49,635 nt of DNA, from positions 1-49,635 of the forward strand of contig JANYKT010000155.1 of assembly GCA_025358085.1 (NCBI GenBank), in the 5' to 3' direction. Both the position numbers and the translations under genes were made by a program. The notes beneath the pieces are model-generated. The model was not told where the DNA came from, made no database searches, and was given only the letters and a program-made list of their open reading frames with translations. The DNA is from Deltaproteobacteria bacterium. GTDB lineage: Bacteria; Myxococcota; Myxococcia; Myxococcales; 40CM-4-68-19. Below, one piece after another: positions 15,691 through 23,951 of this stretch; position 1 is the first letter of the stretch, and the number at the start of each line of letters is the position of its first letter.

Positions 15691-17118
15691 ATGGAAACCT
15701 GGTTCGAGCGGCTCACCGCCCTGGACTCGCTGTTCCTCGAACTCGAGGACCGCACCTCCCACATGCACGTCGGCGCGGTGGCGCTCTTCGAGGGCCCGCC
15801 GCCGCCCTATCAAGATCTTCTGGCGCTGATCGACGCGCGGCTCGAAAGCGTCCCCCGCTACCGGCAGCGCGTGCAGTTCGTGCCCTTCAAACAGGGCCGG
15901 CCTGTCTGGGTGGACGAGTCGCAGTTCGACCTCGAGTACCACCTGCGACGCACCGCTCTGCCTGCTCCGGGCGGCGAGCACGAGCTCAAGAAGCTGAGCG
16001 GCCGGCTTTTGTCGCAGGCCCTCGATCGCGACAAGCCTCTTTGGGAGATGTACCTGGTCGAGGGCTTGGGCTCGGCCGATGGGCCGGAGAGCGGCGGCGA
16101 CCGGTTCGCGATTGTCTCCAAGACGCACCACTGCATGCTCGACGGAGTCGCGGGCGTCGATCTCGCGACCGTCTTGATGGACACCGAGCCGAACAGCGTG
16201 CCGCCGGTCCGGCCCGAGCCGTGGGCACCACGCACGCCGCCCAGCATGCCCGAGCTCTTCGTCAGCTCGATGAAGGACCAGCTCACGCACCCGGTGCAGC
16301 TCGCGCGCGAGGCGCTCGGCTCGGGGACCAATGCGCGGAAGCTCCTGAGCGACGTGGCCGCTGGCGTCTTCGGCGCCCTGCAACGTGGTCTTGCGCCCGC
16401 CTCGGCGCTCAATGTCCCCATCGGCCCGCACCGTCGCTTCGAGATGGTCGAGCTGGGGCTCGACGAGGTGAAACAGGTACGCGCGACACTCGGCGGAACC
16501 GTCAACGATGTCGTTCTTGCCATCGTCGCTGGTGCACTGCGCAGCTGGCTGCTCGCGCGCGGGGAGGTGCTGGGGGCCGACCTGCGCGTGCTAGTGCCGG
16601 TGAGCGTGCGCTCCCTCGACGCACGAGGGACTTTCGGCAATCAGGTCTCGGCGGTGTTTTGTCCGCTGCCGGTGGCGAATCCGAACCCCGTCGAGCGGCT
16701 TCACCGCATCAGCCGGGAGATGAAGGTCGTCAAGGAGAGCGGGCAGGCCATTGGCGCGCAGGCGCTGTCGAGGCTGGGCGACTTCGCCCCGCCCACGCTG
16801 ATGGCGCAGGCTGCCCGGCTGCAGGCGGTCACGCGCATCTTCAACCTGGTGGTCACCAATGTGCCTGGCCCGCAGTTCCCGCTGTATCTGCTCGGGAAGA
16901 AGATGATCGCCTGCTATCCGCAGGTGCCGCTTGCCGCGCAGCAGGCCGTGGGCATCGCGTTGCTCAGCTACGACGGGCGCATCGGAGTGGGGCTGCTCGG
17001 CGACGCGGACGCGGCGAAGGACCTGGCCTCGCTCGCGTCCGGCCTTCGCGCGGCGCTCGACGAGCTGAAGGCTTGCGCGGCAGCACACGCGGAACTCGCC
17101 CGCACGCCCGGCATCTGA
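15691..17118 (+). CDS. WS/DGAT-family wax ester synthase/diacylglycerol O-acyltransferase
   Basis: A 475-aa acyltransferase that would transfer an acyl group from acyl-CoA to a fatty alcohol or diacylglycerol, making neutral storage lipid. The catalytic HHxxxDG motif is HHCMLDG at residues 146-152. It begins with the family's 'LTALDSLFLELED...HMHVGA' block and carries 'GTVNDVVLAIVAGALR' and 'VTNVPGPQFPLYLLG' further on. The length is typical. The ATG at 15691 (METWFERL) follows a GAAGG motif. Upstream in-frame sequence lies in the repeat element and was excluded. The downstream alpha/beta hydrolase gene is only 5 nt away, suggesting a lipid-metabolism operon. Confidence 0.93.
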   Translation: METWFERLTALDSLFLELEDRTSHMHVGAVALFEGPPPPYQDLLALIDARLESVPRYRQRVQFVPFKQGRPVWVDESQFDLEYHLRRTALPAPGGEHELKKLSGRLLSQALDRDKPLWEMYLVEGLGSADGPESGGDRFAIVSKTHHCMLDGVAGVDLATVLMDTEPNSVPPVRPEPWAPRTPPSMPELFVSSMKDQLTHPVQLAREALGSGTNARKLLSDVAAGVFGALQRGLAPASALNVPIGPHRRFEMVELGLDEVKQVRATLGGTVNDVVLAIVAGALRSWLLARGEVLGADLRVLVPVSVRSLDARGTFGNQVSAVFCPLPVANPNPVERLHRISREMKVVKESGQAIGAQALSRLGDFAPPTLMAQAARLQAVTRIFNLVVTNVPGPQFPLYLLGKKMIACYPQVPLAAQQAVGIALLSYDGRIGVGLLGDADAAKDLASLASGLRAALDELKACAAAHAELARTPGI

Positions 17119-17123
17119 AAGGC

Positions 17124-17918
17124 ATGCCGATTACTGCGCGCGGAGGCCATACAATCTATTACGAGACTTACGGCGACCCGGCGTTGCCACCGCTGCTGCT
17201 GATCATGGGGCTGTCGCTCTCGATGCGCGCCTGGGACCGGCTTCCCGAGCTGCTGGCGGCGCACTTCCACGTGCTGGTGTTCGACAACCGCGGCACCGGA
17301 CGCTCGGGCCGCACGGGCTTCGCCTTCCACATGCGCGACCTCGCCGACGACGCCGCGGCGGTGATCGAGGCGGCCGGCCTGAAGTCGGCGCACGTCTTCG
17401 GCATCTCGATGGGCGGCATGATCGCGCAGGAGCTGGCGCTGCGGCATCCCGACCGCGTGCGCGGCCTGGTGCTGGGCGCGACCTTCGCGGGCTGGCTGCG
17501 CAGCACCAAGCCCAGCCTGCGCACGCAGCTCGAACTGCTCTTGCTGAACACCGGCTTCGTTACGCCCGGGCGGATCGGCCGTGTGGTGGTATCGCCAGAA
17601 TGGCACTCGCAAAATCCGGACGGCGCGCTTTCGTGGATCCGCCGCGCCGAGCGCACCACGGTGCGGTTCGTGGTGGCGCAGATGGTGGCCATCGCGCGGC
17701 ACGGGACGGCCAAGCGGCTGGGGCAGATCAAGGCGCCGACGCTGGTGATCACCGGCACCCGCGACGCGCTGGTGCCGCCGCAGAACTCGGCGCTGATCGC
17801 GCGGCTGATTCCCCACGCACGGCTGCTCGAGCTGCAGGGCGCGGGACACGCTTTTCCGCTGGAGCGCGAGCAGGAAACGGTCCGCGCGCTGGTCGACCAC
17901 TTTCGATCGGCGGCCTGA
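17124..17918 (+). CDS. Alpha/beta-fold hydrolase
   Basis: A 264-aa alpha/beta hydrolase with an intact triad: Ser95 in the nucleophile elbow GISMGG, Asp214 in TGTRDALVPP and His242 in GAGHAF. It has an HG-like oxyanion region 'LLIMGLSLSMRAWD' and 'FDNRGTGRS'. There is no signal peptide. It lies 5 nt after the WS/DGAT gene with an AAAGG RBS overlapping that stop, so a lipase/esterase acting on storage lipids or acyl esters is plausible. The substrate is unproven. Confidence 0.88.
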   Translation: MPITARGGHTIYYETYGDPALPPLLLIMGLSLSMRAWDRLPELLAAHFHVLVFDNRGTGRSGRTGFAFHMRDLADDAAAVIEAAGLKSAHVFGISMGGMIAQELALRHPDRVRGLVLGATFAGWLRSTKPSLRTQLELLLLNTGFVTPGRIGRVVVSPEWHSQNPDGALSWIRRAERTTVRFVVAQMVAIARHGTAKRLGQIKAPTLVITGTRDALVPPQNSALIARLIPHARLLELQGAGHAFPLEREQETVRALVDHFRSAA

Positions 17919-18005
17919 CGGCGCAGGACAAGCGCCGGCGTCCGACGTGCATTTGGCTCCAGCTTCGCTGGCGCCAGCGGGCTCGCTGGATTAGCTTCCG
18001 CGGTA

Positions 18006-19424
18006 ATGATGACTCCCGCGGCTGCACCGACGACCGATGCTGCGATCCAGAAAGCCCTCGCGCATTACGAGGCGCATTACCCCGAGTATCTCGAAGAGCT
18101 GAAGAAGCTGGTGCGCATTCCCAGCGTCTCGTTCGACGGGTTCGACAAGGCGCAGGTCCGCAAGTCCGGCGAGGCCACCTGCGACCTGCTCCGGCGCAAG
18201 GGCCTCGAAAACGTGCAGCTGCTGGAGATGCCGGGCGCGCACCCCTATGCCTACGGCGAGTGGAAGCACGCGGCCGGCCGGCCCACGCTGCTGCTCTACG
18301 CGCACCACGACGTCCAGCCGGCGGGTGAAGAGGAGAAGTGGCACACCAAGCCGTTCGAGCCCACCGAGAAGGACGGCCGGCTCTTTGGCCGCGGCGCCGC
18401 CGACGACAAGGCGGGCATCCTGGTCCACGTTGCCGCCATCGACTCCTGGCTCAAGAGCGCGGGCTCGCTGCCGGTGAACGTCAAGATCGTCATTGAAGGT
18501 GAGGAGGAGGCAGGCTCGGGTTCGCTGCCGGCCTTCCTCAAGCAGCACAAGGAAATGCTCCAGGCCGACTGCATCGTGCTGACCGACACCGGCAACTTCG
18601 AGACCGGGCTGCCTTCCATCACCACCGCGTTGCGCGGCATCACCTGCGTCAACGTCGAGGTGAAAGCGCTCAAGCAGCCGGTGCACAGCGGCATGTGGGG
18701 CGGACCGGTGCCGGACCCGACCATGGCGCTCTGCAAGATCCTGGCGCGGCTGGTGAACGACGACGGCACCATCGCGATCCCCGGCATCGAGGATAAAGTC
18801 AAGCCGCTGACTCCGGCCGAGAAGAAGTCGATCGCGAGCCTGCCCACCAGCGACGAGCTGTTCCGCAAGCAGGCCGGGATGCTCGAGGGCGTCACGCTCC
18901 TCGGCAACCGGCCGCCGTGGGAGACCAACTGGCGGCACCCGTCGCTCGCGGTCAACGCCTTCGTCGCCTCGAGCCGCAAGGACGCGCGCAACATCATCTG
19001 CGAGAGCGCCTGGGCACGGCTCGGCATCCGCGTGGTGCCGGACCTCGACCCCAAGGAGGTCACGCGGCTCTTGACCGAGGCGCTCAAGAAGGACCCGCCC
19101 TTCGGGTGCCAGGTAGAGGTTCATTTCGAAGGCGACGGCGGCTGGTGGTACACGGACACCGACGCGCCCGCCTTCAAGGCTGCATTCAAGGCGCTGCGCG
19201 AAGGCTACGGCGCGGAGCCGGTGACCATCGGCTGCGGCGGTTCAATCCCGTTCGTCGACCCGTTCTCGAAGGAACTGGGCGGCGTTCCCGCGCTGCTCAT
19301 CGGCGTCGAGGACCCGTACTCCAACGCGCACTCGGAGAACGAGAGCCTGCACCTGGGCGACTTCCAGAAGGCGACGAAGAGCGCGATCCGCTTCTACGCC
19401 GAGCTGGTCCGCGTCACCGCCTGA
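18006..19424 (+). CDS. M20-family metallopeptidase (dipeptidase type)
   Basis: A 472-aa peptidase of the M20 (ArgE/DapE/CPG2) family. Zinc ligands are in 'LLLYAHHDVQPAG' and 'GRGAADDKAG', with the catalytic and bridging acids in 'VIEGEEEAGSGSL'. The dimerisation ('lid') domain follows with 'QPVHSGMWGG', and a late His ligand is in 'PYSNAHSENES'. The overall pattern is that of cytosolic non-specific dipeptidase/PepV-like M20 members; there is no signal peptide. Two ATGs occur in tandem at 18006 and 18009. The preceding hydrolase gene ends 87 nt upstream, so it may be a separate unit. Confidence 0.92.
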   Translation: MMTPAAAPTTDAAIQKALAHYEAHYPEYLEELKKLVRIPSVSFDGFDKAQVRKSGEATCDLLRRKGLENVQLLEMPGAHPYAYGEWKHAAGRPTLLLYAHHDVQPAGEEEKWHTKPFEPTEKDGRLFGRGAADDKAGILVHVAAIDSWLKSAGSLPVNVKIVIEGEEEAGSGSLPAFLKQHKEMLQADCIVLTDTGNFETGLPSITTALRGITCVNVEVKALKQPVHSGMWGGPVPDPTMALCKILARLVNDDGTIAIPGIEDKVKPLTPAEKKSIASLPTSDELFRKQAGMLEGVTLLGNRPPWETNWRHPSLAVNAFVASSRKDARNIICESAWARLGIRVVPDLDPKEVTRLLTEALKKDPPFGCQVEVHFEGDGGWWYTDTDAPAFKAAFKALREGYGAEPVTIGCGGSIPFVDPFSKELGGVPALLIGVEDPYSNAHSENESLHLGDFQKATKSAIRFYAELVRVTA

Positions 19425-19429
19425 AGTCA

Positions 19430-19482
19430 CAATGCCACTCAGTCAAGGAGGCCTCTCCTCTCGGCAACGAACGCCGCAGGAG
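19430..19482. repeat. Isolated outer arm of the dispersed palindromic repeat family
   Basis: This segment begins CAATGCCACTCAGT, passes through AAGGAGGCCTCTC and ends GCAACGAACGCCGCAGGAG. It matches the reverse complement of 42896-42953 almost base for base apart from a short deletion near AAGGAGG. Beyond 19482 the similarity stops, so this is a truncated copy lying 5 nt after the M20 peptidase stop. 19483-19739 shows nothing further beyond a 5-bp hairpin at 19582-19595. Confidence 0.75.
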
Positions 19483-19739
19483 AAGCTCTTGCGCGACCCG
19501 TCCGCAAGCGCGCATCCGTTCTTTGCCAGGCGACAAAGAATTGGCCCTCTCTCCTTCTTCAGGCTGCGCCGAACGGGTTAGCCCTCGTTCGAGGGAGTTG
19601 GCAACGTGGCCCATCGCCATATCTCGCGCTGGGACGTCATTTGAGATCCTCCCTTTTCCCCGCGATAGGCCAGCCCGCGCGATGGAGACGAAGATCTCCC
19701 GCGCGCTTGCGGGCTAGAACGGGCGCGATCTTCAGCGCG

Positions 19740-19883
19740 TGCAAGCCGCCGGGAGACCGTGGGGGGCGGCGAACGAGTTCGCGACACCCCTTGCAAACAA
19801 CGCCATCAGGGCAACACCGGTCAGGGGTGACGCGCATGTCTGAGGGCGACGACCCCCACGGTCTCCCGGCGGCGTTCCTTGCA
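19740..19883. repeat. Dispersed palindromic element, copy A
   Basis: Outer arms at 19745-19771 and 19847-19873 pair over 25 of 27 positions. The arms are flanked by TGCAAG/CTTGCA. Inside, CGCGACACCCCT and AGGGGTGACGCGC can form a second stem around a loop of about 30 nt. The asymmetric internal blocks CGAACGAGTT and ATGTCTGAGGGCGACG are shared with copies B and C. It lies between convergent genes in a 482-bp gene-free stretch. Confidence 0.85.
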
Positions 19884-19906
19884 GAGAGAACGGCTGATCG
19901 TCAGGG

Positions 19907-20449
19907 TCAGCGGTAAGGGACGACCAGCTCACCCTTGCGGCCTTCCTCGCGCAGCTTGGTGCCTGCCTTCTCGAGGCGCCCCGCCCCCTGCCCGACGTAA
20001 TAGAAGCTGCCCTTCTTCGGCGAACTCTTGCGGTAGCGCGCCTTCATCAAGTCCTGCAGCTCGCGGACGGTCGCGTGGAACTTGGGCGGCTTCTCGCCCA
20101 TGCGCGAGTTGTCGCCGGCCGGCTCATTCTCGGCCCAGAAGTAGCCCGAGCGCAGGTCGCCGTCTTCGTCCAGCGCCGAGCGGAAAAAGTAGACCACTGG
20201 CGAAGCCTTCTCGTCGATCTTCCACTGGCCTTTGCCGGGACCGCGCTTGATTGAATAGCCTTCGACGTCGCCCGCCGCGAAGTAATAGCCGGTGTCGGAA
20301 AGCGTCGCCGCGAGCTCGGCGCTGACCAGCGGCGCGTCGAAATCCGGATCGCTCAGCTCGGGCCAGAGCTGGACCTGCAGCCGCTCGAGGCGCTTGAAGA
20401 GTTCGCGCTCGTCCTCGGGCGCCATGAAAAAGCCGATTTGGAGCGCCAC
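19907..20449 (-). CDS. Conserved-looking hypothetical protein, 180 aa
   Basis: The GTG start shares one base with the stop of the upstream TerB-like gene (TAGTG), so the two are coupled. The protein is soluble, mixed alpha/beta, with 'ALQIGFFMAPEDERELFKRLE', a central beta-rich region 'GYYFAAGDVEGYSIKRG' and 'VVYFFRSALDEDGDLRSGYFW', and a Lys/Gly-rich basic C-terminus. I do not recognise a family. A function linked to its TerB-like partner is possible only by association. Confidence 0.75.
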   Translation of the reverse strand: MALQIGFFMAPEDERELFKRLERLQVQLWPELSDPDFDAPLVSAELAATLSDTGYYFAAGDVEGYSIKRGPGKGQWKIDEKASPVVYFFRSALDEDGDLRSGYFWAENEPAGDNSRMGEKPPKFHATVRELQDLMKARYRKSSPKKGSFYYVGQGAGRLEKAGTKLREEGRKGELVVPYR

Positions 20450-20934
20450 TACCTGGCCTTCGGCGGTGGCGGGACGCTCTGGGTCGGCGGGAAATCGCCA
20501 TGCTCCTGCGCGGTCTCGAACAGGCGCGCGACGTCGGCGTCGCTCAAGTCCAGCATGTCGCTGAGCGCCTTGAGAATGGCGATCTCCGCCGGCGGCGTCT
20601 GGTTGTCGGCGACCGCGACCGAGGCGGCCAGCCCGAACGCGAGCTCGCGCGATTCGCGATCGGGGAGCCGGTCGGCGATGGACGGCAAGATGTGTTCGAG
20701 GCTGTGGGCCTCGGTGACGCGCTTGGCCGCGTGCTCAATGGCCTGCCTGAGATCGTCGGCGTGGATGCCGTGGAACTCGGGGCGCTCGAAGACGCGGCGG
20801 TAGATCTCGTCGATCTCGGAGCGCTGCACGGCGCCGTCGGCCATGGCAGCGAGGATCATGGTTTCGAAGAGCGCGGACTGGCGCGATTTGTCGGAGAAGT
20901 GGATGCGCTTTGAGCTCGGCATGGCGGCGCTCAT
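20449..20934 (-). CDS. TerB-like (TerB/DjlA-N fold) protein
   Basis: A 161-aa all-helical protein. The N-terminal 'ALFETMILAAMADGAVQRSEIDEIYRRVF' and the later 'FGLAASVAVADNQTPPAEIAILKALSDML' are the two repeated metal-site helices of the TerB family (A-D-G-x-x-x-x-E and A-D-x-x-x-x-x-E patterns). The C-terminus is Pro-rich. TerB-domain proteins occur in tellurite/stress-resistance and membrane-associated sensing complexes. No other ter gene is nearby, so the specific role is unknown. It overlaps the downstream 180-aa gene by one base. Confidence 0.75.
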   Translation of the reverse strand: MSAAMPSSKRIHFSDKSRQSALFETMILAAMADGAVQRSEIDEIYRRVFERPEFHGIHADDLRQAIEHAAKRVTEAHSLEHILPSIADRLPDRESRELAFGLAASVAVADNQTPPAEIAILKALSDMLDLSDADVARLFETAQEHGDFPPTQSVPPPPKAR

Positions 20935-20979
20935 TCTCTCAACCGGACGCAGGGAAGTCTACCGTGATAGAGGCCCGCA

Positions 20980-22995
20980 ATGCGTCTGGCCGTCCTGCTT
21001 CTCGCATGCTCCGCGCTTGCTTGCCGCACGGCCCCGAGGGTTCTGCCGCGCGCGTCGCCGCCGCCCTCCCCGGTCGAGTCGCTGCCCGGGCCGTCGAGTG
21101 TTCCGCCGCCCCGCCTGCTCGCGACCGCGGGCGATGTCGCGGTGCTGGCTCTTGACGCGCCTGGGTTTGCCGGCCTGCCTCGGGAGCAACGACTCCTCGC
21201 GTATTGGCTCGCGCAGGCCGCCAATGCCGGCGACTCCATCGCGCTCGATCAGGGCTACCGGCACAACCTGGAGGTCGTGCGGCTCCTGCGCGGCATTCTC
21301 ACGCACCCGCAAGCGGTGCAGCCCGTGCTGCTGCCGCCCCTGCGCGCCTATGCCCGCGCCATCTACCTGAACCACGGCCTGCACGACGCGGAGACCGGGC
21401 AGAAGATCTTGCCCCCGCTCACGCCCGCGGATCTTCGGCAGGCGGCGCTGGCCGCGCAGGCGGCCGGCGCGGAACTGGGTGTTCCGGCCAAGCGCCTCGA
21501 CTTCGAGCTGCGCGCGCTCGAGGCGGCCATCTTCGACCCGAACGTTGATGCGGTCCGCACCAGCCGCGGCGATCCCGATCCGCTGACCTCGAGTTCGGTC
21601 AACCTCTACGATGGCGTGGCGCTGAAAGATCTAGAGAGCTTCCGCGAGCGCTATCCGCTGAATTCAAGGCTGGTGAAGGAGCAGGGCAAGCTGAGTGAGC
21701 TGGTGGCGCGGGCCGGACCGCCCGCGGGGCTGTATGCGGACAAGCTCGCGCGCGTGGTGGCAGCGCTGGACCTGGCGCTGCCGTATGCCACCAGCGCCTC
21801 GCAGCGCGCTAGCCTGGAGCAGCTGGTTTTCTATCTGCGCAGCGGCGACCCCGACCGCTTCCGCGATTCGCAGCGCGAGTGGCTGAAGGCTGCCGCGCCG
21901 GTCGATTACGTCCTGGGCTTCATTGAGACCTATGCCGACCCGCGCGGGCTCAAGGCACTGTTCGAGGGCTTCGTCGGCATCGAGGACAAGCCACGCTCGC
22001 AGGTGCTGCAGCGCCTCTCGCAGAGCGCGCAGTATTTCGAGGAGCGCATGCCCTGGGCCGCCGAGTGGAAGCGCGCGCAGGTCCAGCCGCCGGCGGCCGC
22101 GGCGCTGCAGGTGGTCGCGGCGAGCGGCGAGAATCGTCCGCAATCGTTCTCGGGCGTGAACCTGCCGAATGATCAGGCCGAGCGCGAGCGGCTGGGCTCC
22201 AAAAGCCTGCTCCTGCCCTCGTTCGACGAGGCCGTGGCGGAGGTGCGCGGCAAAGCCCTGGCCCGCGAGTTCAATCCGCCGCCATTGGGTGAGCAGCTCG
22301 CTCGCTGCCTGCCGCAACAGCGGTTCGCGCAGCTCGCGTTTCACGAGATGATCGGCCACGCCAGCGGCAAGGTCTCAGTGGCGCTGCGCGGCGATCCGTC
22401 GGCGGCGCTGGGCGCGAGCTACAACACGCTCGAGGAGGCCCGCGCCGAACTGGTCGCGCATTGGCTGGTTTTCGACCCGCGCACGCGAGAGATCGGGCTC
22501 TTGCCCGACAGTCGCTGCCAGGAGCTGTATGCGCAGTATGCGACCACGCAATGGTTCACCTACGTAGCGCAGGTCGCGGCCGGCGACCGCGTCGAGGAGG
22601 ATCACCAGCGCGCGGACCAGCTGATGATCTGGTGGTTCACCGGCAAGGGCGCCATCGCGGAGAAGATGATTGGGGGCAAGCGCTACCTGCTCGTCACCGA
22701 CCCCGCGCGCTGGCACGCGGCGTCGGGAGAATTGCTGGTCCTGCTGCAGAACATCAAGAGCACCGGGCGCGCCGCGCGGCTGCACGACCTGGTTTCGCTG
22801 CACGCGAGCCGGCTGGACACCCGCTTTCGCGACGAGGTGATCGCACGGCTGAAGGCGCTGGGTGTGCCGCGCCGCGTGGCCGCGCTTGCGCCGGTGCTGC
22901 GTCCGGTGCTGGCAGATGGCAAGGTGGTGGACGCTTCCGCCGAGCCAGTCGCGGACCTCGACTCGCAAATCCTCATCGACTGGTCGAGCTACTGA
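20980..22995 (+). CDS. M49-family (dipeptidyl peptidase III-like) lipoprotein
   Basis: A 671-aa protein. The zinc motif HEMIGH at residues 455-460 is the HExxGH form unique to peptidase family M49, and EEARAE at 485-490 supplies the third ligand. The N-terminus (MRLAVLLLACSALAC) is a short lipoprotein-type signal with Cys at 10 and 15, followed by a Pro/Ser-rich linker, so an envelope location is likely. M49 enzymes remove dipeptides from the N-terminus of short peptides. The length fits. The stop lies next to the convergent PP2C gene. Confidence 0.85.
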   Translation: MRLAVLLLACSALACRTAPRVLPRASPPPSPVESLPGPSSVPPPRLLATAGDVAVLALDAPGFAGLPREQRLLAYWLAQAANAGDSIALDQGYRHNLEVVRLLRGILTHPQAVQPVLLPPLRAYARAIYLNHGLHDAETGQKILPPLTPADLRQAALAAQAAGAELGVPAKRLDFELRALEAAIFDPNVDAVRTSRGDPDPLTSSSVNLYDGVALKDLESFRERYPLNSRLVKEQGKLSELVARAGPPAGLYADKLARVVAALDLALPYATSASQRASLEQLVFYLRSGDPDRFRDSQREWLKAAAPVDYVLGFIETYADPRGLKALFEGFVGIEDKPRSQVLQRLSQSAQYFEERMPWAAEWKRAQVQPPAAAALQVVAASGENRPQSFSGVNLPNDQAERERLGSKSLLLPSFDEAVAEVRGKALAREFNPPPLGEQLARCLPQQRFAQLAFHEMIGHASGKVSVALRGDPSAALGASYNTLEEARAELVAHWLVFDPRTREIGLLPDSRCQELYAQYATTQWFTYVAQVAAGDRVEEDHQRADQLMIWWFTGKGAIAEKMIGGKRYLLVTDPARWHAASGELLVLLQNIKSTGRAARLHDLVSLHASRLDTRFRDEVIARLKALGVPRRVAALAPVLRPVLADGKVVDASAEPVADLDSQILIDWSSY

Positions 22996-22996
22996 A

Positions 22997-23758
22997 TCAC
23001 GGGGTGTAGCGGATCAAGGCGACCGTGATGTTGTCCACGCCGCCGTTGGCGTTGGCCTCGTCGATCAGCTGCTGGGCGGCCTTCTGGAGATCGGTCTCCT
23101 TGGTGAGGATCTCCGCCATGCGCTCGTCGGTGACCATGCCGGTGAGGCCGTCGCAGCAGACCAGGCAGACGTCGCCGGGCTCGAGGTCGAAGGTGTTGAC
23201 GTCAACCTCGGTGGCGTCGGCCATGCCGAGCGCGCGCGTGATGACGTTCTTGTGCTGGAAGTTCGCGATTTCTTCTTCCGAGAGCCGGCCCGTCTTGATC
23301 AGCTCGTTGAGCAGTGAGTGATCGCTCGTGGTCGGCGTGAGCTCGCCGCGGCGCCAGAGGTAGCCGCGGCTGTCGCCGACCCAGCCGAACCAGGCCTTGG
23401 GACCGCGCAGGATGCAGCCGACGAAGGTGGTGCCCATGCCGCGCTTGCGGCCGGACTCCGCTTCGCCCGCCTCGCGGATGCGCTGGTTCGCCCACTGCGC
23501 CGCGACCGAGAGCAGGTTCTGCCCTTCGTCCTTGCTGCGGTCGTAACGAAAGGGCCAGGTGGCCGAAAGATCGGCAGCGATTTCGAAAAAGCGCTTCACC
23601 GTCTCGACGCCGATGCTTGAAGCGACCTCGCCCGCCTCGTGGCCGCCCATGCCGTCGCAGACCACGGCGACGTTGTGGTCGGGCAGCATCAGGAGCGCGT
23701 CCTCGTTGTGGTCCCGCTTGCGGCCCACGTCGGTGGCGCCTGCGAACTCGTAAGCCAT
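22997..23758 (-). CDS. PP2C-family serine/threonine protein phosphatase
   Basis: A soluble PP2C (PPM) phosphatase of about 253 aa. The ordered motifs are present: 'DVGRKRDHNEDA', 'VAVVCDGMGGHEAGEVAS', 'GMGTTFVGCIL', 'GWVGDSRGYLWR', 'DHSLLNELIKTG', 'VITRALGM', 'CCDGLTGMV', 'GGVDNITVALI'. The metal-binding Asp residues in DGMGG, DG and DN are all intact. Such enzymes (Stp/PrpC type) oppose Hanks-type Ser/Thr kinases, which are abundant in myxobacteria; no kinase is in the window. I use the ATG at 23758. A GTG at 23779 would add seven residues, and neither has a strong RBS. Confidence 0.93.
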   Translation of the reverse strand: MAYEFAGATDVGRKRDHNEDALLMLPDHNVAVVCDGMGGHEAGEVASSIGVETVKRFFEIAADLSATWPFRYDRSKDEGQNLLSVAAQWANQRIREAGEAESGRKRGMGTTFVGCILRGPKAWFGWVGDSRGYLWRRGELTPTTSDHSLLNELIKTGRLSEEEIANFQHKNVITRALGMADATEVDVNTFDLEPGDVCLVCCDGLTGMVTDERMAEILTKETDLQKAAQQLIDEANANGGVDNITVALIRYTP

Positions 23759-23925
23759 AGAAAACTGAGCATAGCTCACCCGGCACTCGGCTGAAGGGCG
23801 AAGAGACCCGAAGTCGACAAAAAGAGGGCTGGCGCGGCCTCGGAGCCGTCACACTCACGACGACCAGAAAGCTCAGTTGCGCCGCGCCGCGTTGCAGGCA
23901 AGTGTCCGCATCCCTACTTTCCGGT

Positions 23926-23937
23926 GAACGTTCACTG
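23926..23937. promoter_or_regulatory. Perfect 12-bp palindrome, candidate operator
   Basis: GTGAACGTTCAC lies 15 nt before the ATG of the following operon and just upstream of its GAGGGGAAG RBS. A weak sigma70-type pair (TTGCAG at 23894, TACTTT at 23917, 17-nt spacer) would place the start of transcription inside the palindrome. TGAACGTTCA-type sites are typical of TetR-family repressors; no such regulator is encoded nearby. Confidence 0.5.
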
Positions 23938-23951
23938 ACGAGGGGAAGATC

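Noticed and set aside
19582-19595. CCCTC-GTTC-GAGGG hairpin considered as a tRNA T-arm
   Set aside because: The loop is four bases instead of seven, and no acceptor, D or anticodon arm can be built around it.
19637-19837. Short ORFs within the 19425-19906 gap
   Set aside because: They lie partly in palindromic copy A, lack ribosome binding sites and are explained by the repeat sequence.
20449-20934. TerB-like protein considered as part of a tellurite-resistance cluster
   Set aside because: No terC, terD, terE or related genes are in the window. Only the fold-level similarity is retained.
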